64,000 nucleotides of DNA from Arion vulgaris (taxonomy: Eukaryota; Mollusca; Gastropoda; Stylommatophora; Arionidae), in contig CM036758.1 of the NCBI GenBank assembly GCA_020796225.1, forward strand, positions 64,573,774-64,637,773. Direction: 5' to 3'. Below are positions 27,497-37,894 of this stretch, one piece after another. The translations under genes were made by a program, and so were the position numbers. The notes below the pieces were generated by a model, which worked only from the letters and a program-made list of their open reading frames with translations, was not told where the DNA came from and searched no databases. Position 1 is the stretch's first letter. The number at the start of each line of letters is the position of its first letter.

Positions 27497-27753
27497 TAGA
27501 AGTCTCCGTGGCTAAATGATTAATCGCTTATGTTCACGAGTACATTTCTCATAGAGAAACCAAGAATTGTTGCCATAGCTACGTAGTTCGTGCTTTTTGG
27601 AATACTGTCGTCAGGTAGCGGTACATTTCTATTGAGAGGGACCGTACCATATGAAAGTTAAATAGGAAAAATAAAACGGGAAATAACTGTATATTTCTTA
27701 ACAAACACTTATCATTTAGTCAGTTATCTCCCTTGGTATTCTTTTCCGTTTAG
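27497..27753. other. Spacer, nothing recognised
   Basis: No feature identified. Confidence 0.4.
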
Positions 27754-27864
27754 TTAACCCGTTAACTCCTTGGTTTTGTTTAAAACCCTCGGGCACATTT
27801 ATTTTGCAATTTATAGAAAATTTGCCACTATAATGACTTTATAATAATAATTCCTCTCTTATCG

Positions 27865-28335
27865 TTATACTTTACATAGGGCCTGCAAGCAATTTCTGCA
27901 TACCGCTCTATCCTGGGCAACTCGCTCTATCTTCTCCATGGAACTGAGAACAATATTTCGTGCCGCTCTCAGCAAAGTTCGTTTCAGGGTCTCCGTAGGT
28001 CGTCCTCTCTTTCTTGAACCCTGTGCATCCCACTTCAATGCCTGCTTTGATATTCTTTGATCACCTCTTCCCAAGGTGTGTCCAACACATCTCCATCCTC
28101 TCCTTCTTACAACAGTTATCACCAGTGGTTGACCAGACATTTCTCTGATCTCTCCTGAACTCACTCCACTCCCTGTTCATTACTTTTAGCAGATATCTAT
28201 TTTCAAATGCATTCAACTTGCGTTCTATATCTTTAGACAACTTCCAACTCTCGCTGACATATGTTTCAATTGATACAACATTTGAAAGGAAAACTCGCAA
28301 TTCATCCTTAACACTATATAACCTGCAGTTCCACA
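27865..28335 (-). pseudogene. LINE C-terminal fragment
   Basis: The minus strand reads SVKDELRVFLSNVV near 28315, SESWKLSKDIERKLNAFENR near 28255-28195, REWSEFRRDQRNVW, RRGWRCVGHTLGR near 28095, then KWDAQGSRKRGRPTETLKRT near 28040-27985 and EKIERVAQDRAVCRNCLQAL to the end. One frame shift separates the two halves. This is the most complete copy of this tail family in the window; see 25109-25320 and 45680-45960. Confidence 0.85.
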
Positions 28336-28349
28336 TTCCATCCAGACCA

Positions 28350-28556
28350 TTTTTTCCCCGATCCAGAAGCACTTGAGCTTTCAGCTCTTCGGTTCGGTGC
28401 CATGGATATCGTAACCCTTCGGTTCAGTGCCACGAACACCGTAAATCTGGAGGAACCTGTGGCTTTTCTGCCAGCCCGCGGAATTGAACCCGCACTCACA
28501 GGGAGCTTGTCACCCGTCGTCCAACGCGCTCGAACACGATGGGCAGCTCAGACCAT
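28350..28556 (-). mobile_element. tRNA-derived SINE, family A
   Basis: The minus-strand head near 28540 includes the B box GGTTCAATTCC (ggaattgaacc at 28481 on the plus strand). The body has the two cttcggttc modules and ends at a T-rich stretch near 28350 (A tail). It sits directly 5' of the LINE fragment at 27865-28335, both in the same orientation. Confidence 0.85.
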
Positions 28557-28649
28557 TAAAAGCCGACGTTGCTTTGCTAATTCACATCAATGTCTAATTA
28601 AAGAAATACAACTTGCCGGTATATCGGTTCAGAAGGGTGAACGGGTTAA

Positions 28650-29550
28650 GGCATAATATGTTAGTATATAACAACTTTTGTTAATATTAACATTTCTGAC
28701 ATATTAAAGTGTTGACAAGTATACGCTTTCCTGAACGCTTGGATAGTTAGTTGTGGCTGGTTTGTCATTGTTTTTACTTCCTTCTCGCCCGAGTGGCTAC
28801 CGGGGACCAAATTTGGGATGTAAAGAATATCCCACTGTAGCTTGCCATGCATGTCGAAAGAGGCGACTAAGGAGATTTGGATGAAAGCGGATGCACGTGT
28901 CCTAAAAGTCTACTCGCTTAGGGTGTAATAGTGAGGGTATCCCTACACTATATATTCTTCTTTTATATTCTATTATTCTTCTTCTATCCTCGGTCACTGC
29001 ACCATCTTTGAACTGTAGCAGTAAGGGGTGAATATCCTGGGCACGGCAGCCAGCTTTGAACTGAAACAGTCCAGGGGGTGAAGAAATTGGATGGGGGAAT
29101 ATCGGATATCCTAATCACTACAAGAACATAAAAGGTACTGTGATAGTGTGGGTAGTCGTGCTAACACCGAGCACGGTAAAGCCAGAAAGAGAGATCTGTG
29201 TCCTGGTCACTAGTATATCTCAGTCATTCGTATCCACATGCTCTCTCTCTCTGTCTTACTCAAGTCGATATTTAAATTTATATATTTATTTAACTATTTC
29301 TCAACAAACAAATACATGTTTTTATCACATGTAGAATACATTATTTCAAATGACATAAACCCAACAATAAAATTAATATATGTAAACACTTTTTTTCTAA
29401 CACCTAAAAGAATATCTCTAACTTAAGTATATATCTCTAATATAACGTACCTAACGTTCCACTCGGACTTATATCCATAGGAAGTATAAACACAACTTGA
29501 TCTATTCCTACTTCTATGTCTATGTGTCCAGTACTGAACGGTCTCTGAAG
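28650..29550. other. Mostly unassigned spacer
   Basis: The stretch 28790-28910 (caaatttgggatgt, gcatgtcgaaagaggcgact, aaggaga) shares a motif with 21232-21262. A short direct repeat of tttgaactg[ta]a[ga]cagt lies near 29010 and 29050. No gene recognised. Confidence 0.5.
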
Positions 29551-29945
29551 ATGATGATAATGGAGACTTCAAAGTCATTAAGAGACAGTATGTCTCATCG
29601 ATGTTCTCACGAAGGTCTCATCTTCTAGAGCTGCTGATGATGATAATGACTTCAAAGTCATTTGGGAGAAAGTATGTCTCAGCGGATGTTCTCACAAAGG
29701 TCTCAGCGATGTTCTCACAAAGGTCTCAGCGATGTTCTCACAAAGGTCTCAGCGATGTTCTCACAAAGGTCTCAGCGATGTTCTCACAAAGGTCTCAGCG
29801 ATGTTCTCACAAAGGTCTCAGCGATGTTCTCACAAAGGTCTCAGCGATGTTCTCACAAAGGTCTCAGCGATGTTCTCATGAAGGTCTAGTCTTCTAGAAC
29901 TGCTGATGATGATGATGTCGAAGTCATTAAGAGACAGTATGTCTC
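29551..29945. repeat. 23-bp minisatellite in a larger repeat
   Basis: At 29690-29885 eight to nine units of ctcagcgatgttctcacaaa plus ggt. Because 23 is not a multiple of three, the same repeat is read in all frames. The flanks (gatgatgat, cttcaaagtcatt, gagacagtatgtctca) occur at 29551-29610, 29630-29685 and 29900-29945, so the array is an internal expansion of an older repeat. Confidence 0.95.
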
Positions 29946-30715
29946 AGGTCTGGACCGTATCTAACGTATACCTTCTGGAGTTCTCTACTGGTTTTCTTAT
30001 TCTTCGCTAGTGTCTGTGCCAGAGTTCTCTGCTTCTGTCTATGCCAGAGTTCTCTTGACTGCTCTCTGTCCGTCTTCTGTATGACCAGACAGTATCTTGT
30101 GTTGTCTTCTAATTTACTGGCTACTGGCTCTCAGCCACTCTACCTCTGTGTGGTTACTGGCCTCCTCTCTAACAGTCTGTTATCCTGTTCTGGCCACACT
30201 ATCCTCTCCTCAAACTGTCTGTCTGTGGGTACCTCTCTGTTCCTCTGGCTCTGTGTAGTGTGTCTGCCAAGTGTGTGTGAAGTTATCTTTGCCAAGTGTC
30301 CCTCTGCCAAGTGTCTGTGCGAAGTGTGTCCAATCTACAAAATGCATTCTATTTATCAACTGGCAATTTTCTTTAATTCCAAATTGGTCATTGTCCTGTT
30401 AGTATATTTTCAAGGGTCAAATCTGGTTATTGGTTGGGAAATCCCGTCTAATTTGATAATCGTGACCAGACGATCACCCAAATGTTTCTAAAAAAAGAAT
30501 ACTATTAACCTCAACTTGGCTGCATGAGAAAGAAAGGCAGGGCAAAATTTCACTTCTAGTTAAGGAAAAATCCCCCTTGTTAACATATCTGGTCTGTTAT
30601 TATAGGTCCACAGACCAGGTATATGGTTACCCCTTTGTTTCATTAAAATACGCGCCTAGTTGAAGCTTGGGACTAAGAATAAAGCAAGGTAAAAATATGG
30701 TATCATATTCCCTGC
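29946..30715. other. CT-rich degenerate sequence
   Basis: Short degenerate duplications such as gccagagttctct (30018, 30041) and ccaagtgt (30267, 30292, 30310). A 136-codon open frame at 30081-30491 is low complexity and I do not believe it codes. Confidence 0.5.
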
Positions 30716-30717
30716 TA

Positions 30718-31017
30718 CACCCGAACCCAAACCCGAACCCGAACCCTAACCCTAACCCTAACCCAAACAATAACCCTAACCCAAACCCTAACCCAAAACC
30801 TAACAAAACCATAACCCAAACCCTAACCTTTACCCTAACCCTAACCCAAACCCCTAACCTAACCCTAACCCTACTAACCCTAACCCTACTAACCCTAGCC
30901 AACCCTAACCTAGCCCTAACCCTAACCCTACCTAACCTAAACCCCAACCCCAAACCCAACCCAAGCCTAACTCTAACCTACCCTAACCCAAACCCAAAAC
31001 CCAAAACCCTAACCCTA

Positions 31018-31050
<33 letters not shown>

Positions 31051-31080
31051 CCCAAACCCTAACCCCAACCCACCAGCCCA
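30718..31080. repeat. Interstitial telomere-like CCCTAA tract
   Basis: About 360 bp of CCCTAA with CCCAAA, CCCGAA and CCTAA variants. The strand is CCCTAA throughout, so there is no head-to-head fusion signature. CCCTAA/TTAGGG is the telomere repeat of many animals. Confidence 0.9.
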
Positions 31081-31321
31081 ACCCCAACGATAAGTCTAGT
31101 AATCTAGAATGCCTAATGAACGTGAGCGTAGAAGTAAAAGTGACATGAGATATGACCTATTAGAAAAAAATTGATTCATCAGTGGCTCAAGCTCCTGTAC
31201 GGTCGAATCCTCATTTTACCCAGTTATGGCAATGCAGTGGCGAGGTCTTCATTTAGACTGCTATCTTTTATTGATTGCTGCAAGCTATTGTGCGCATTAC
31301 ATGTCTTCCAGTGATACGACA

Positions 31322-32106
31322 ACGTCGATTACAACCAGTTTACAACTTCTACATCTGATGTAGGCAACATGACAACCAGTTTACAACTTCTACATCTGAT
31401 GTAGGCGACATGACAACCAGTTTACAACTTCTACATCTGATGTAGGCAACATGACAACCAGTTTACAACTTCTACATCTGATGTAGGTGACATGACAACC
31501 AGTTTACAACTTCTACATCTGATGTAGGCGACATGACAACCAGTTTACAACTTCTACATCTGATGTAGGTGACATGACAACCAGTTTACAACTTCTACAT
31601 CTGATGTAGGTGACATGACAACCAGTTTACAACTTCTACATCTGATGTAGGCGACATGACAACCAGTTTACAACTTCTACATCTGATGTAGGTGACATGA
31701 CAACCAGTTTACAACTTCTACATCTGATGTAGGCGACATGACAACCAGTTTACAACTTCTACATCTGATGTAGGTGACATGACAACCAGTTTACAACTTC
31801 TACATCTGATGTAGGTGACATGACAACCAGTTTACAACTTCTACATCTGATGTAGGCGACATGACAACCAGTTTACAACTTCTACATCTGATGTAGGTGA
31901 CATGACAACCAGTTTACAACTTCTACATCTGATGTAGGCGACATGACAACCAGTTTACAACTTCTACATCTGATGTAGGTGACATGACAACCAGTTTACA
32001 ACTTCTACATCTGATGTAGGTGACATGACAACCAGTTTACAACTTCTACATCTGATGTAGGTGACATGACAACCAGTTTACAACTTCTACATCTGATGTA
32101 GGCGAC
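31322..32106. repeat. Minisatellite, 41-bp unit, 19 copies, higher-order structure
   Basis: Units contain acatgacaaccagtttacaa and cttctacatctgatgtagg. A diagnostic word after each unit is gcaac, gcgac or gtgac. After three mixed units the order runs as a five-unit block (gtgac, gcgac, gtgac, gtgac, gcgac), repeated twice and then a third time with one change: a 205-bp higher-order repeat. Confidence 0.97.
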
Positions 32107-32294
32107 TGAACATGAACAAATGTTCGATTTTGATGATGAAAACACCAAGCAAGTTAGTGAAATCAAATACAACCAGTTTACAAACCTTCAAAATAACTGT
32201 GACTCCAACATGAACAAGTAGAACATCTTGACTTGGAGTGCTATAATTGTAAGCTTGAAGTTTGGTTAGTATTTTGAGCGACGGTCAGTTATGA

Positions 32295-32555
32295 CTAATC
32301 GAGCAGTCTAAATGTCTACAGCCGAAGGAGTGACGTCATTGCAGCGGGGTTGACCCCATATAACCCCTCTCCACAGAAAGGGCACGCCCTCTACCGAGAG
32401 TGTTGCACAAAGCACGAACCCCGTAGCTCCGGCAATAATCTTAGAGGTCTCTGAAATAAATACACTCGTGAACAGAACGTCGCAGTCCGAATTCGAACCT
32501 CCGACCTTCGGAACGCGAGGCGATGGTTTAACCACTTAGACACAGAAATTCCCTA
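32295..32555 (-). mobile_element. tRNA-derived SINE, family D-like head
   Basis: The minus strand from 32555 reads a tRNA-like head with TGTCTAAGTGG (A box) and GGTTCGAATTC (B box, at about 32492-32502 on the plus strand), then a GC-rich body to about 32300. This is the only copy in the window, so it could instead be a decayed tRNA pseudogene with unrelated flanks. Confidence 0.55.
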
Positions 32556-33165
32556 ACATGGATCACATGTGTATCGCATTGGCTTACAATGCTCACAGCT
32601 CGGACTTAAAGGTCGATTGTTGTTACTTTTCAAATTTGATTATTAATTTTTGTCCCTGCTAATTTGTAAGACAGTTGTACAGGGCCGGGCCGTGCTATGA
32701 TGCAGAGAGGTGGCCGCATCAGGAGGAACCGTAAAGGTGGCGGCATAATCAGTGAATTCAAAATTGAAGGTTATTCACAAAATCAAATTTTTCACTTTGT
32801 CATCGCATTTTCTGATCGTTGTAATATCTTTGTCAGAGTCTATACGTAGTTAGCTTTGAAATTCGTCACTCCTGTTGTATCGTTTGCTAGATAAGGGCCT
32901 TTTGGTCGAGACGTTGCTGTGTATTGTCATTGATTTTGTATTTGATAAAACTACAGTACTTTGTTTGTACGTGTTTCGCCATTCTAGATAGTCAGGCCGA
33001 ATTAGTCGGATGCTGCAGCAAATATGTGCCTAAGATATTAAAGCCCGTTCTCTGTGTGCGATGTTAATGCTACATTGTTGGCAAACAGAAGCTTTCTGGT
33101 GGCAACCCTCTGTAACCAAAACTGATTTTGTAACTTTCAATTGGTATGACTATTCCTCAACGAAA
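32556..33165. other. Spacer, nothing recognised
   Basis: No gene. A TTAAAGCCCGTT word at 33037 faintly resembles the TTAACCCGTT ends noted elsewhere, but it is too short to call. Confidence 0.4.
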
Positions 33166-33171
33166 TTGTCA

Positions 33172-33396
33172 ACTCTTGTGAGAAAACAAACGTTGCTGGT
33201 GTGACAAGTTGAGTGGAGAAAACAAACGTTGTTGGTGAGATAAGTTGAGTGGAGAAAACAAACGTTGTTGTTGTGATAAGTTGAGTGGAGAAACAAACGT
33301 TGTTGGTGTGATAAGTTGAGTGAGAAACAAACGTTGTTGGTGTGATAAGTTGAGTGAGAAACAAACGTTGTTGTTGGTGTGATAAGTTGAGTTAAC
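33172..33396. repeat. Minisatellite, ~33-36-bp unit, seven copies
   Basis: Units contain aacaaacgttgttggtg and gataagttgagtg. Copies differ by small losses of 'gga' and 'aa' and one duplicated gtt. Confidence 0.95.
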
Positions 33397-33749
33397 AATA
33401 AGAAAGAAAACAGAAATATATTTGCAACAAACATTTTGAAGAATTTCATTGGCTCCAGAAATGTGAAGTGACTGATACTTGTTATTGTCGATCATCTGAA
33501 AATTCTATCGGCTGATTTAAAAGAAAGATTTTCTGATTTGAAACAAATTGATTGCAGTCAATGTTAGTGAATTTGTCTGATATTTCAAATATGCAGTATC
33601 AAGAAGAAATCGCCGAAATGCAAAATGATGTCAGTTAAAATTTCATTTAAAAACCCCTTGTTTACCAAAGGTTATAGGTCGAACCGCACAGAGCATCCCA
33701 AGCATTTTTCTGCATTTCTACCAACTTATTTGAAAATGTAATAACTCTG

Positions 33750-34484
33750 TTATTTTTGGAATATTTGTTTGAAATATCGTATTTTGAAATAAAATATGTA
33801 TGTGTATGTTTTGATCATAAAAATGTGTGTTTGTACTGCTCTATGTACTAGTAGTACTTGATATTTGCTCAGTACTAGTACTTGCGACAGGGTCAGTTCT
33901 AGAACGCTTGCTTGGACGTAAATCACATTCTCGTCAGTATCACTATTTTCGTCATCAGTGTCTCTCACCTGTACAAAATTTTCAGAATCTGAGTGAACAG
34001 ATTCACTTAACGAGAATATATCATCATCTCCGCTATCTTCATCGTTAAATATGTCGTCAGCACCATATGACAACAACGCCAAAGCTTTTTCTGTTGGTGT
34101 AATCGTTCTGGAAGATTTTCTACACGCCATTTTGCTTGAACAATTTTTGACAAAGAGAAACACTCTTTCAAAGTTATAAATAACCTTCGTGCGGCGCGAA
34201 AAATTGACCAATGACAATGTTTTATATAAGGGAAGATGTCCCAATGCTATAGATAGTCTATTGTAGAGGTGGTTCCCGTTTACTACACATATATTGCTGA
34301 TGAGTTTACTACGTGAATGTCTCGTAGTGGGATACAGCAGACACCCACCTACTACGTCACCCTCACGTAGTTGGTAAACAATTAATATAAAAGGAGCGAC
34401 GGCATGGCTTTGTGAGGAAACATAAATCAAATATACAAATTCAACCAAATGTGCAAGACAACTTATTACCGTTTCCATCTTCAT
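33750..34484 (-). CDS. Open frame with an acidic segment, unidentified
   Basis: A 244-codon minus-strand frame whose first third is hydrophobic and not gene-like. A better start is an internal Met at about 34129, giving ACRKSSRTITPTEKALALL and then an Asp/Glu/Ser-rich stretch (DEDSGDDDIFSLSES, DTDDENSDTDEN) of about 60 residues before the frame becomes low quality near 33900. A short basic N-terminus followed by an acidic stretch is seen in the N-terminal region of piggyBac-type transposases, among many other proteins. No catalytic domain follows. Either an exon-like remnant of such a gene or chance. Confidence 0.3.
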   Translation of the reverse strand: MKMETVISCLAHLVEFVYLIYVSSQSHAVAPFILIVYQLREGDVVGGCLLYPTTRHSRSKLISNICVVNGNHLYNRLSIALGHLPLYKTLSLVNFSRRTKVIYNFERVFLFVKNCSSKMACRKSSRTITPTEKALALLSYGADDIFNDEDSGDDDIFSLSESVHSDSENFVQVRDTDDENSDTDENVIYVQASVLELTLSQVLVLSKYQVLLVHRAVQTHIFMIKTYTYIFYFKIRYFKQIFQK

Positions 34485-35750
34485 ATTTAGCTGAATGTGG
34501 ATTTAGTTCCATAACTGATTTGCTGCTAAGGATGACGTCATGAGAAAGAAAGAAGACGCGAGGAACTGATATAGCATGAAATAAGAACTGAGGTGAGAAA
34601 TTGACACTACATAGAACAAAACCAGAGGCGTATCATAGATTTTGGCAGAGGGCATGCAATAAGGACTTATAATGCAACATAAGAAATATTGGCTCTAATT
34701 AAATACACTCACTATTTTATTTGTAGTTATAGTCTAGTCTGTGACTCTTCTTGTGCAAATCCTATTTTTATCATAAGGAGATCATCTTCTATCGCCATAG
34801 AGCTGAAAGACTCCTTTGCCATTCTTCTCGGGAAACTTGAGACTGAAGCTAACTAAATTGGAACCTAACATAAAATCTCTTTGCAGCATCTATCAATCGC
34901 AAGGATCTCACTAAATGTAAGTAATAAATAGTTACTAGTAATTAAAATATTATAGAAAAATATATCATTAAAATGATATCGTACTTGAATTTCAGTTCTC
35001 CATTATATGTTTTGAAAATTTACTGACTGTTTTTCCTAAACAATTTCCTAGTGATTTCTTCCTAAAACCTATCATTTAAGTTTCTTCAGTGAAGAATTCA
35101 ATTTTTGAAAAATAAATTTTTTGATATGTTACATAGGAAGGGGAAGAATACGAATTTTTGAAAGGCTTTCGTGGGGACAGGCACAAAAAGGTTGGGAAAC
35201 ACTGGTCTAGATAGAGCTTATTCCTAACGACTCTTAAGAAAGTGCGCTGGAAATGCTTGAAGCATTAGAGAGGAAAGACGCTGAATTTCATACTGTATTT
35301 AATATTTTTATAGTTATATTTTATATTATTATGATTGTTATATTATTATGATCTAATATTTATATTTTAGTATTATATATTCAACTTTCAAAGCTAATCA
35401 GTATCAAGTTAAAAGTAATAAATGTGAACAAATGATTTCTAAAATAATAAGTACACGTTACTCGTTATTTTTGGTGGGGCCGGGCCCCATTTGCCTTTAA
35501 TGACCAGCCGCCCCTGGTGAGTACACTAACGAAGAGTTTATTAAAGAAACAGTGACCTAGTTATTTAGAAAAAAAACGGTAAATAAGCAGGAGCGAATTA
35601 TACAGTTAATTAAAGTTATTATTGATGTGTAAATCCCAACAGGCAGTACGTTCGCTGTGGTTGAAGCAACTATGATCATGCACATCATGCCAGATAATAT
35701 GAAATCTTTCTTTCAGAGATAACTGAAAACTGAAATTATTTGTGAAAATA
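34485..35750. other. AT-rich sequence with hAT-like ends
   Basis: Two hAT-style terminal signatures. CACAAAAAGGTTGGGAAACACTG, in pieces, occupies 35182-35204, reading CAGTGTTTCCCAACC on the minus strand. A CAGAGGCG start at 34623 pairs loosely with a CGCCCCTG end at 35509-35516. No matching 8-bp duplications were found for either. The rest is AT-rich with no coding. Confidence 0.4.
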
Positions 35751-35800
35751 AAAATGTGGTTTGGTCAGAAAATATAGCAATTTTTTGTTTTGCTATGGGT

Positions 35801-35868
35801 GTGCAGCAGTGCAGGTGTGCAGCAGTGCAGGTGTGCAGCAGTGCAGGTGTGCAGCAGTGCAGGTGTGC
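35801..35868. repeat. Minisatellite, 16-bp unit, four copies
   Basis: Tandem gtgcagcagtgcaggt units. Confidence 0.95.
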
Positions 35869-35884
35869 ATTTATTTTCACTGTT

Positions 35885-36115
35885 GTTTTGTTATTCTTCT
35901 TCTTCTCTTCCACCATTTACTTCTTTATAGAAGACTTGGGGGGGAGTGATCTTGTGTGTGACTGTTCTAATGCACTTTGTAAGCTGTTATTCATTTTCTT
36001 AAGGCTGTTGTTGATGCCGTCATTCCATCTATTGCGTGGTCTTCCTCTCGCTCTGAACTCGTTATATTTTTTCGGTGTGGCTCTCTGTGGTAGACGATAC
36101 CAGGGCAACAATTAT
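35885..36115 (-). pseudogene. LINE 3' tail fragment
   Basis: The minus strand reads WYRLPQRATPKKYNEFRA, RGRPRNRWNDGINNSLKK and ends with LPPKSSIKK. It is close to 1265-1500 (same words: ccatttacttctttatagaa, cactttgtaagctgttattc). The frame is open across 64 codons but only the extreme C-terminus is present. Confidence 0.8.
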
Positions 36116-36424
36116 GTTAAACAAGCAGGAAAACCAAAACTAGACAAGACAGTTCTGTTGAAACTGTTCTAATCACTTGTAGCAATTACCACATGTTGAT
36201 CACTTACTGTGCAGCTGGACATATTGTTTCGAAAATAGTAGGTTTGAAAATATAGTATTTAGTTGACTTTTCTAAGTAATAGAAAACATCAATGTGTTTC
36301 CATCTGTTGGATAGCACATTTAAGATAATTTTTAGTCTATATTTAACTATGACTCTGTGTTCAGGTATATTGACTGACGTGACCTAGAATTTGGCATCGT
36401 ATTCAATATCAGATCTAATTTAAA
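36116..36424. other. Spacer, nothing recognised
   Basis: AT-rich; no feature identified. Confidence 0.4.
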
Positions 36425-36760
36425 TTGTTTGATTGATTGATTGATAGGACCATCATCATTGCACTTCGGTGAGTAACCATGTCTCTCTTTCTTACACATG
36501 AAGATCGCAGCGGCAGTGCACAAACTCCATAGTATCGGCGAGGCTCCCTGATGTAATTTTGAAGATGACAAAAATATTTTGTAGGAATTTTATTTTTATA
36601 TTTTTATATTACATTTTACCCGGACAGCTACTTTCCAGCCTACTCCTCTCGATTTCGAATTGCCAAAGATTCTTTTACGTGCTCAACTTGAACACGGAAC
36701 CTAAGTTTTATCGTCCGTCTCCGATAGGATTAATATCTTGTAAGATATTAATATAACAGG
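36425..36760 (-). mobile_element. tRNA-derived SINE, family C, 5'-truncated
   Basis: TTGA-type tail on the minus strand (gattgattgattgat at 36430), then the family blocks catcattgcacttcggtgag, tctttcttacacatga, cctctcgatttcgaattgcc, acgtgctcaacttgaacac, and gtctccgatagg. It stops before the tRNA-like head. Confidence 0.8.
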
Positions 36761-36789
36761 CAGTCCGACAAACACTATTTTTGGTTCCA

Positions 36790-37245
36790 ATTAGTTAGTT
36801 AGTCTTTCCTCTTGGGCCTGTGGGCGGCGCATAGGGCAGAGGTCATAGCTCTCCATGTCTCGCGGTTCGTTGCTATCTGTTTTAGGTCTTTAATGTTTAC
36901 TAGACCCATCGTTGAGCCTTCTCTGGTGATGGTTCTACGCAGAGTCTCTCTTGGTCTTCCCCTGTTTTCTTTTCCCTCTGGTGTCCATATGAGGGATTGG
37001 TAAGGAGTCTTCTCTCATCCATTCTAAGTGTGTGGCCGATGTAGTTCCAGCGGCGCTTTCTTATAAAATTTGATACATTTTCTTGCTTGGTCTCTTGTCT
37101 TATTTGTGTATTAGGTCTGAAATCTGACCATTTGAGGTTCAGTATTCTTCTAAGACATTTATTCTCAAAATTATCTAATTTTCTTTCTAGAACTTTTGTT
37201 GCTTTCCAACTCTCGCATCCATAAGTACTGGAATCACACAAGAGT
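36790..37245 (-). pseudogene. LINE C-terminal fragment
   Basis: The minus strand reads YGCESWKATKVLERKLDNFE near 37220-37160, NKCLRRILNLKWSDFRP, IRKRRWNYIGHTLRMDER near 37060, then after a frame change RGRPRETLRRTI near 36955 and a SALCAAHRPKRKD end near 36815. Same family as the 3' part of 26141-27496, but better preserved in its middle. Confidence 0.85.
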
Positions 37246-37449
37246 TAAAGATCTTTAATTTTAAGTGCTTGCTGAGTGAATTGGACTTCCATATTGTTCC
37301 AATGCAGTTTGTATTATTGTATTTAATTATAGTGGCAGATGGCGTTGTATTGTTTATTAAATGTGCACAGACTACAGAGACTGCTCGGCGTGAGTAGCAT
37401 TACTCATATAAATTAATGGTCTATCACCAGCACTTCTCACATTTTATTG

Positions 37450-37486
<37 letters not shown>

Positions 37487-37540
37487 GACACAGAATAGAT
37501 CAAGTTCATGTGTTTGAAATAAGTCTTAATACATTAACTT
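37246..37540. other. Spacer with CA microsatellite
   Basis: A CA repeat lies at 37453-37482, followed by cagacagacaca. Nothing else recognised. Confidence 0.7.
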
Positions 37541-37544
37541 GCCC

Positions 37545-37735
37545 ACCTTACCAGCGTGTTCGTAGCGCGTTCGATGACGAATGACAAGCCCCCTGTGAGT
37601 GCTGGTCAATTCCGCGGGCTGGCAGAAAAGTCACAGATTCTTCAGATTTACGATGTCCATGGCACCGAGCCGAAGAGCTGAAAGCTCAGCTACTTCTGGA
37701 TCGAAAAAACCAAACGAAAAATAAAAACCACGTTA
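37545..37735 (+). mobile_element. tRNA-derived SINE, family A (plus strand)
   Basis: The head has GTAGCGCGTTCGATG (A box) at 37563 and GGTCAATTCCGCGGG (B box) at 37604. One cttcgg-type module is missing compared with the other copies. The 3' end is A-rich (gatcgaaaaaaccaaac). It forms a tail-to-tail inverted pair with 37895-38122. Confidence 0.85.
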
Positions 37736-37894
37736 ACTGTGCCATTAAAAAACACTCTACAGGAGCAAAACAATCTTTCATTCACTTTCTCACTTCGTCA
37801 AAGTCCAATAAATGAAGTAAAAATAAGAAAAGTAGAGAAACCGTTGTCTGTACGGTCATTCTTTGGGTGTGTGTTGCCTTTGCATCTTTTTTTG

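Larger units (their letters stand above)
27754..28649. mobile_element. TTAA-bounded inverted-repeat element (piggyBac-like candidate)
   Basis: The left end TTAACCCGTTAACTCCTTG and the reverse complement of the right end, TTAACCCGTTCACCCTTCTG, match at about 16 of 19 positions and both start with TTAA. The interior (896 bp total) has no transposase but holds a minus-strand LINE tail and a minus-strand SINE A. The right end also has a subterminal palindrome CCGGTATATCGG that recurs near TTAACCCG at 50878 and 58768. The family assignment is inference. Confidence 0.5.

Noticed and set aside
29690..29885. Possible CRISPR-like repeat array
   Set aside because: Units are directly adjacent with no unique spacers, in eukaryotic DNA. 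The same applies to all other tandem arrays here.
30081..30491. A secreted or membrane protein of 136 residues
   Set aside because: Low-complexity CT-rich DNA with short internal duplications gives Leu/Ser/Cys-rich translations by composition.
30718..31038. Asn-Pro-rich 123-codon frame and its antisense Gly-Leu-Val frame
   Set aside because: Translation of the CCCTAA telomere-like tract.
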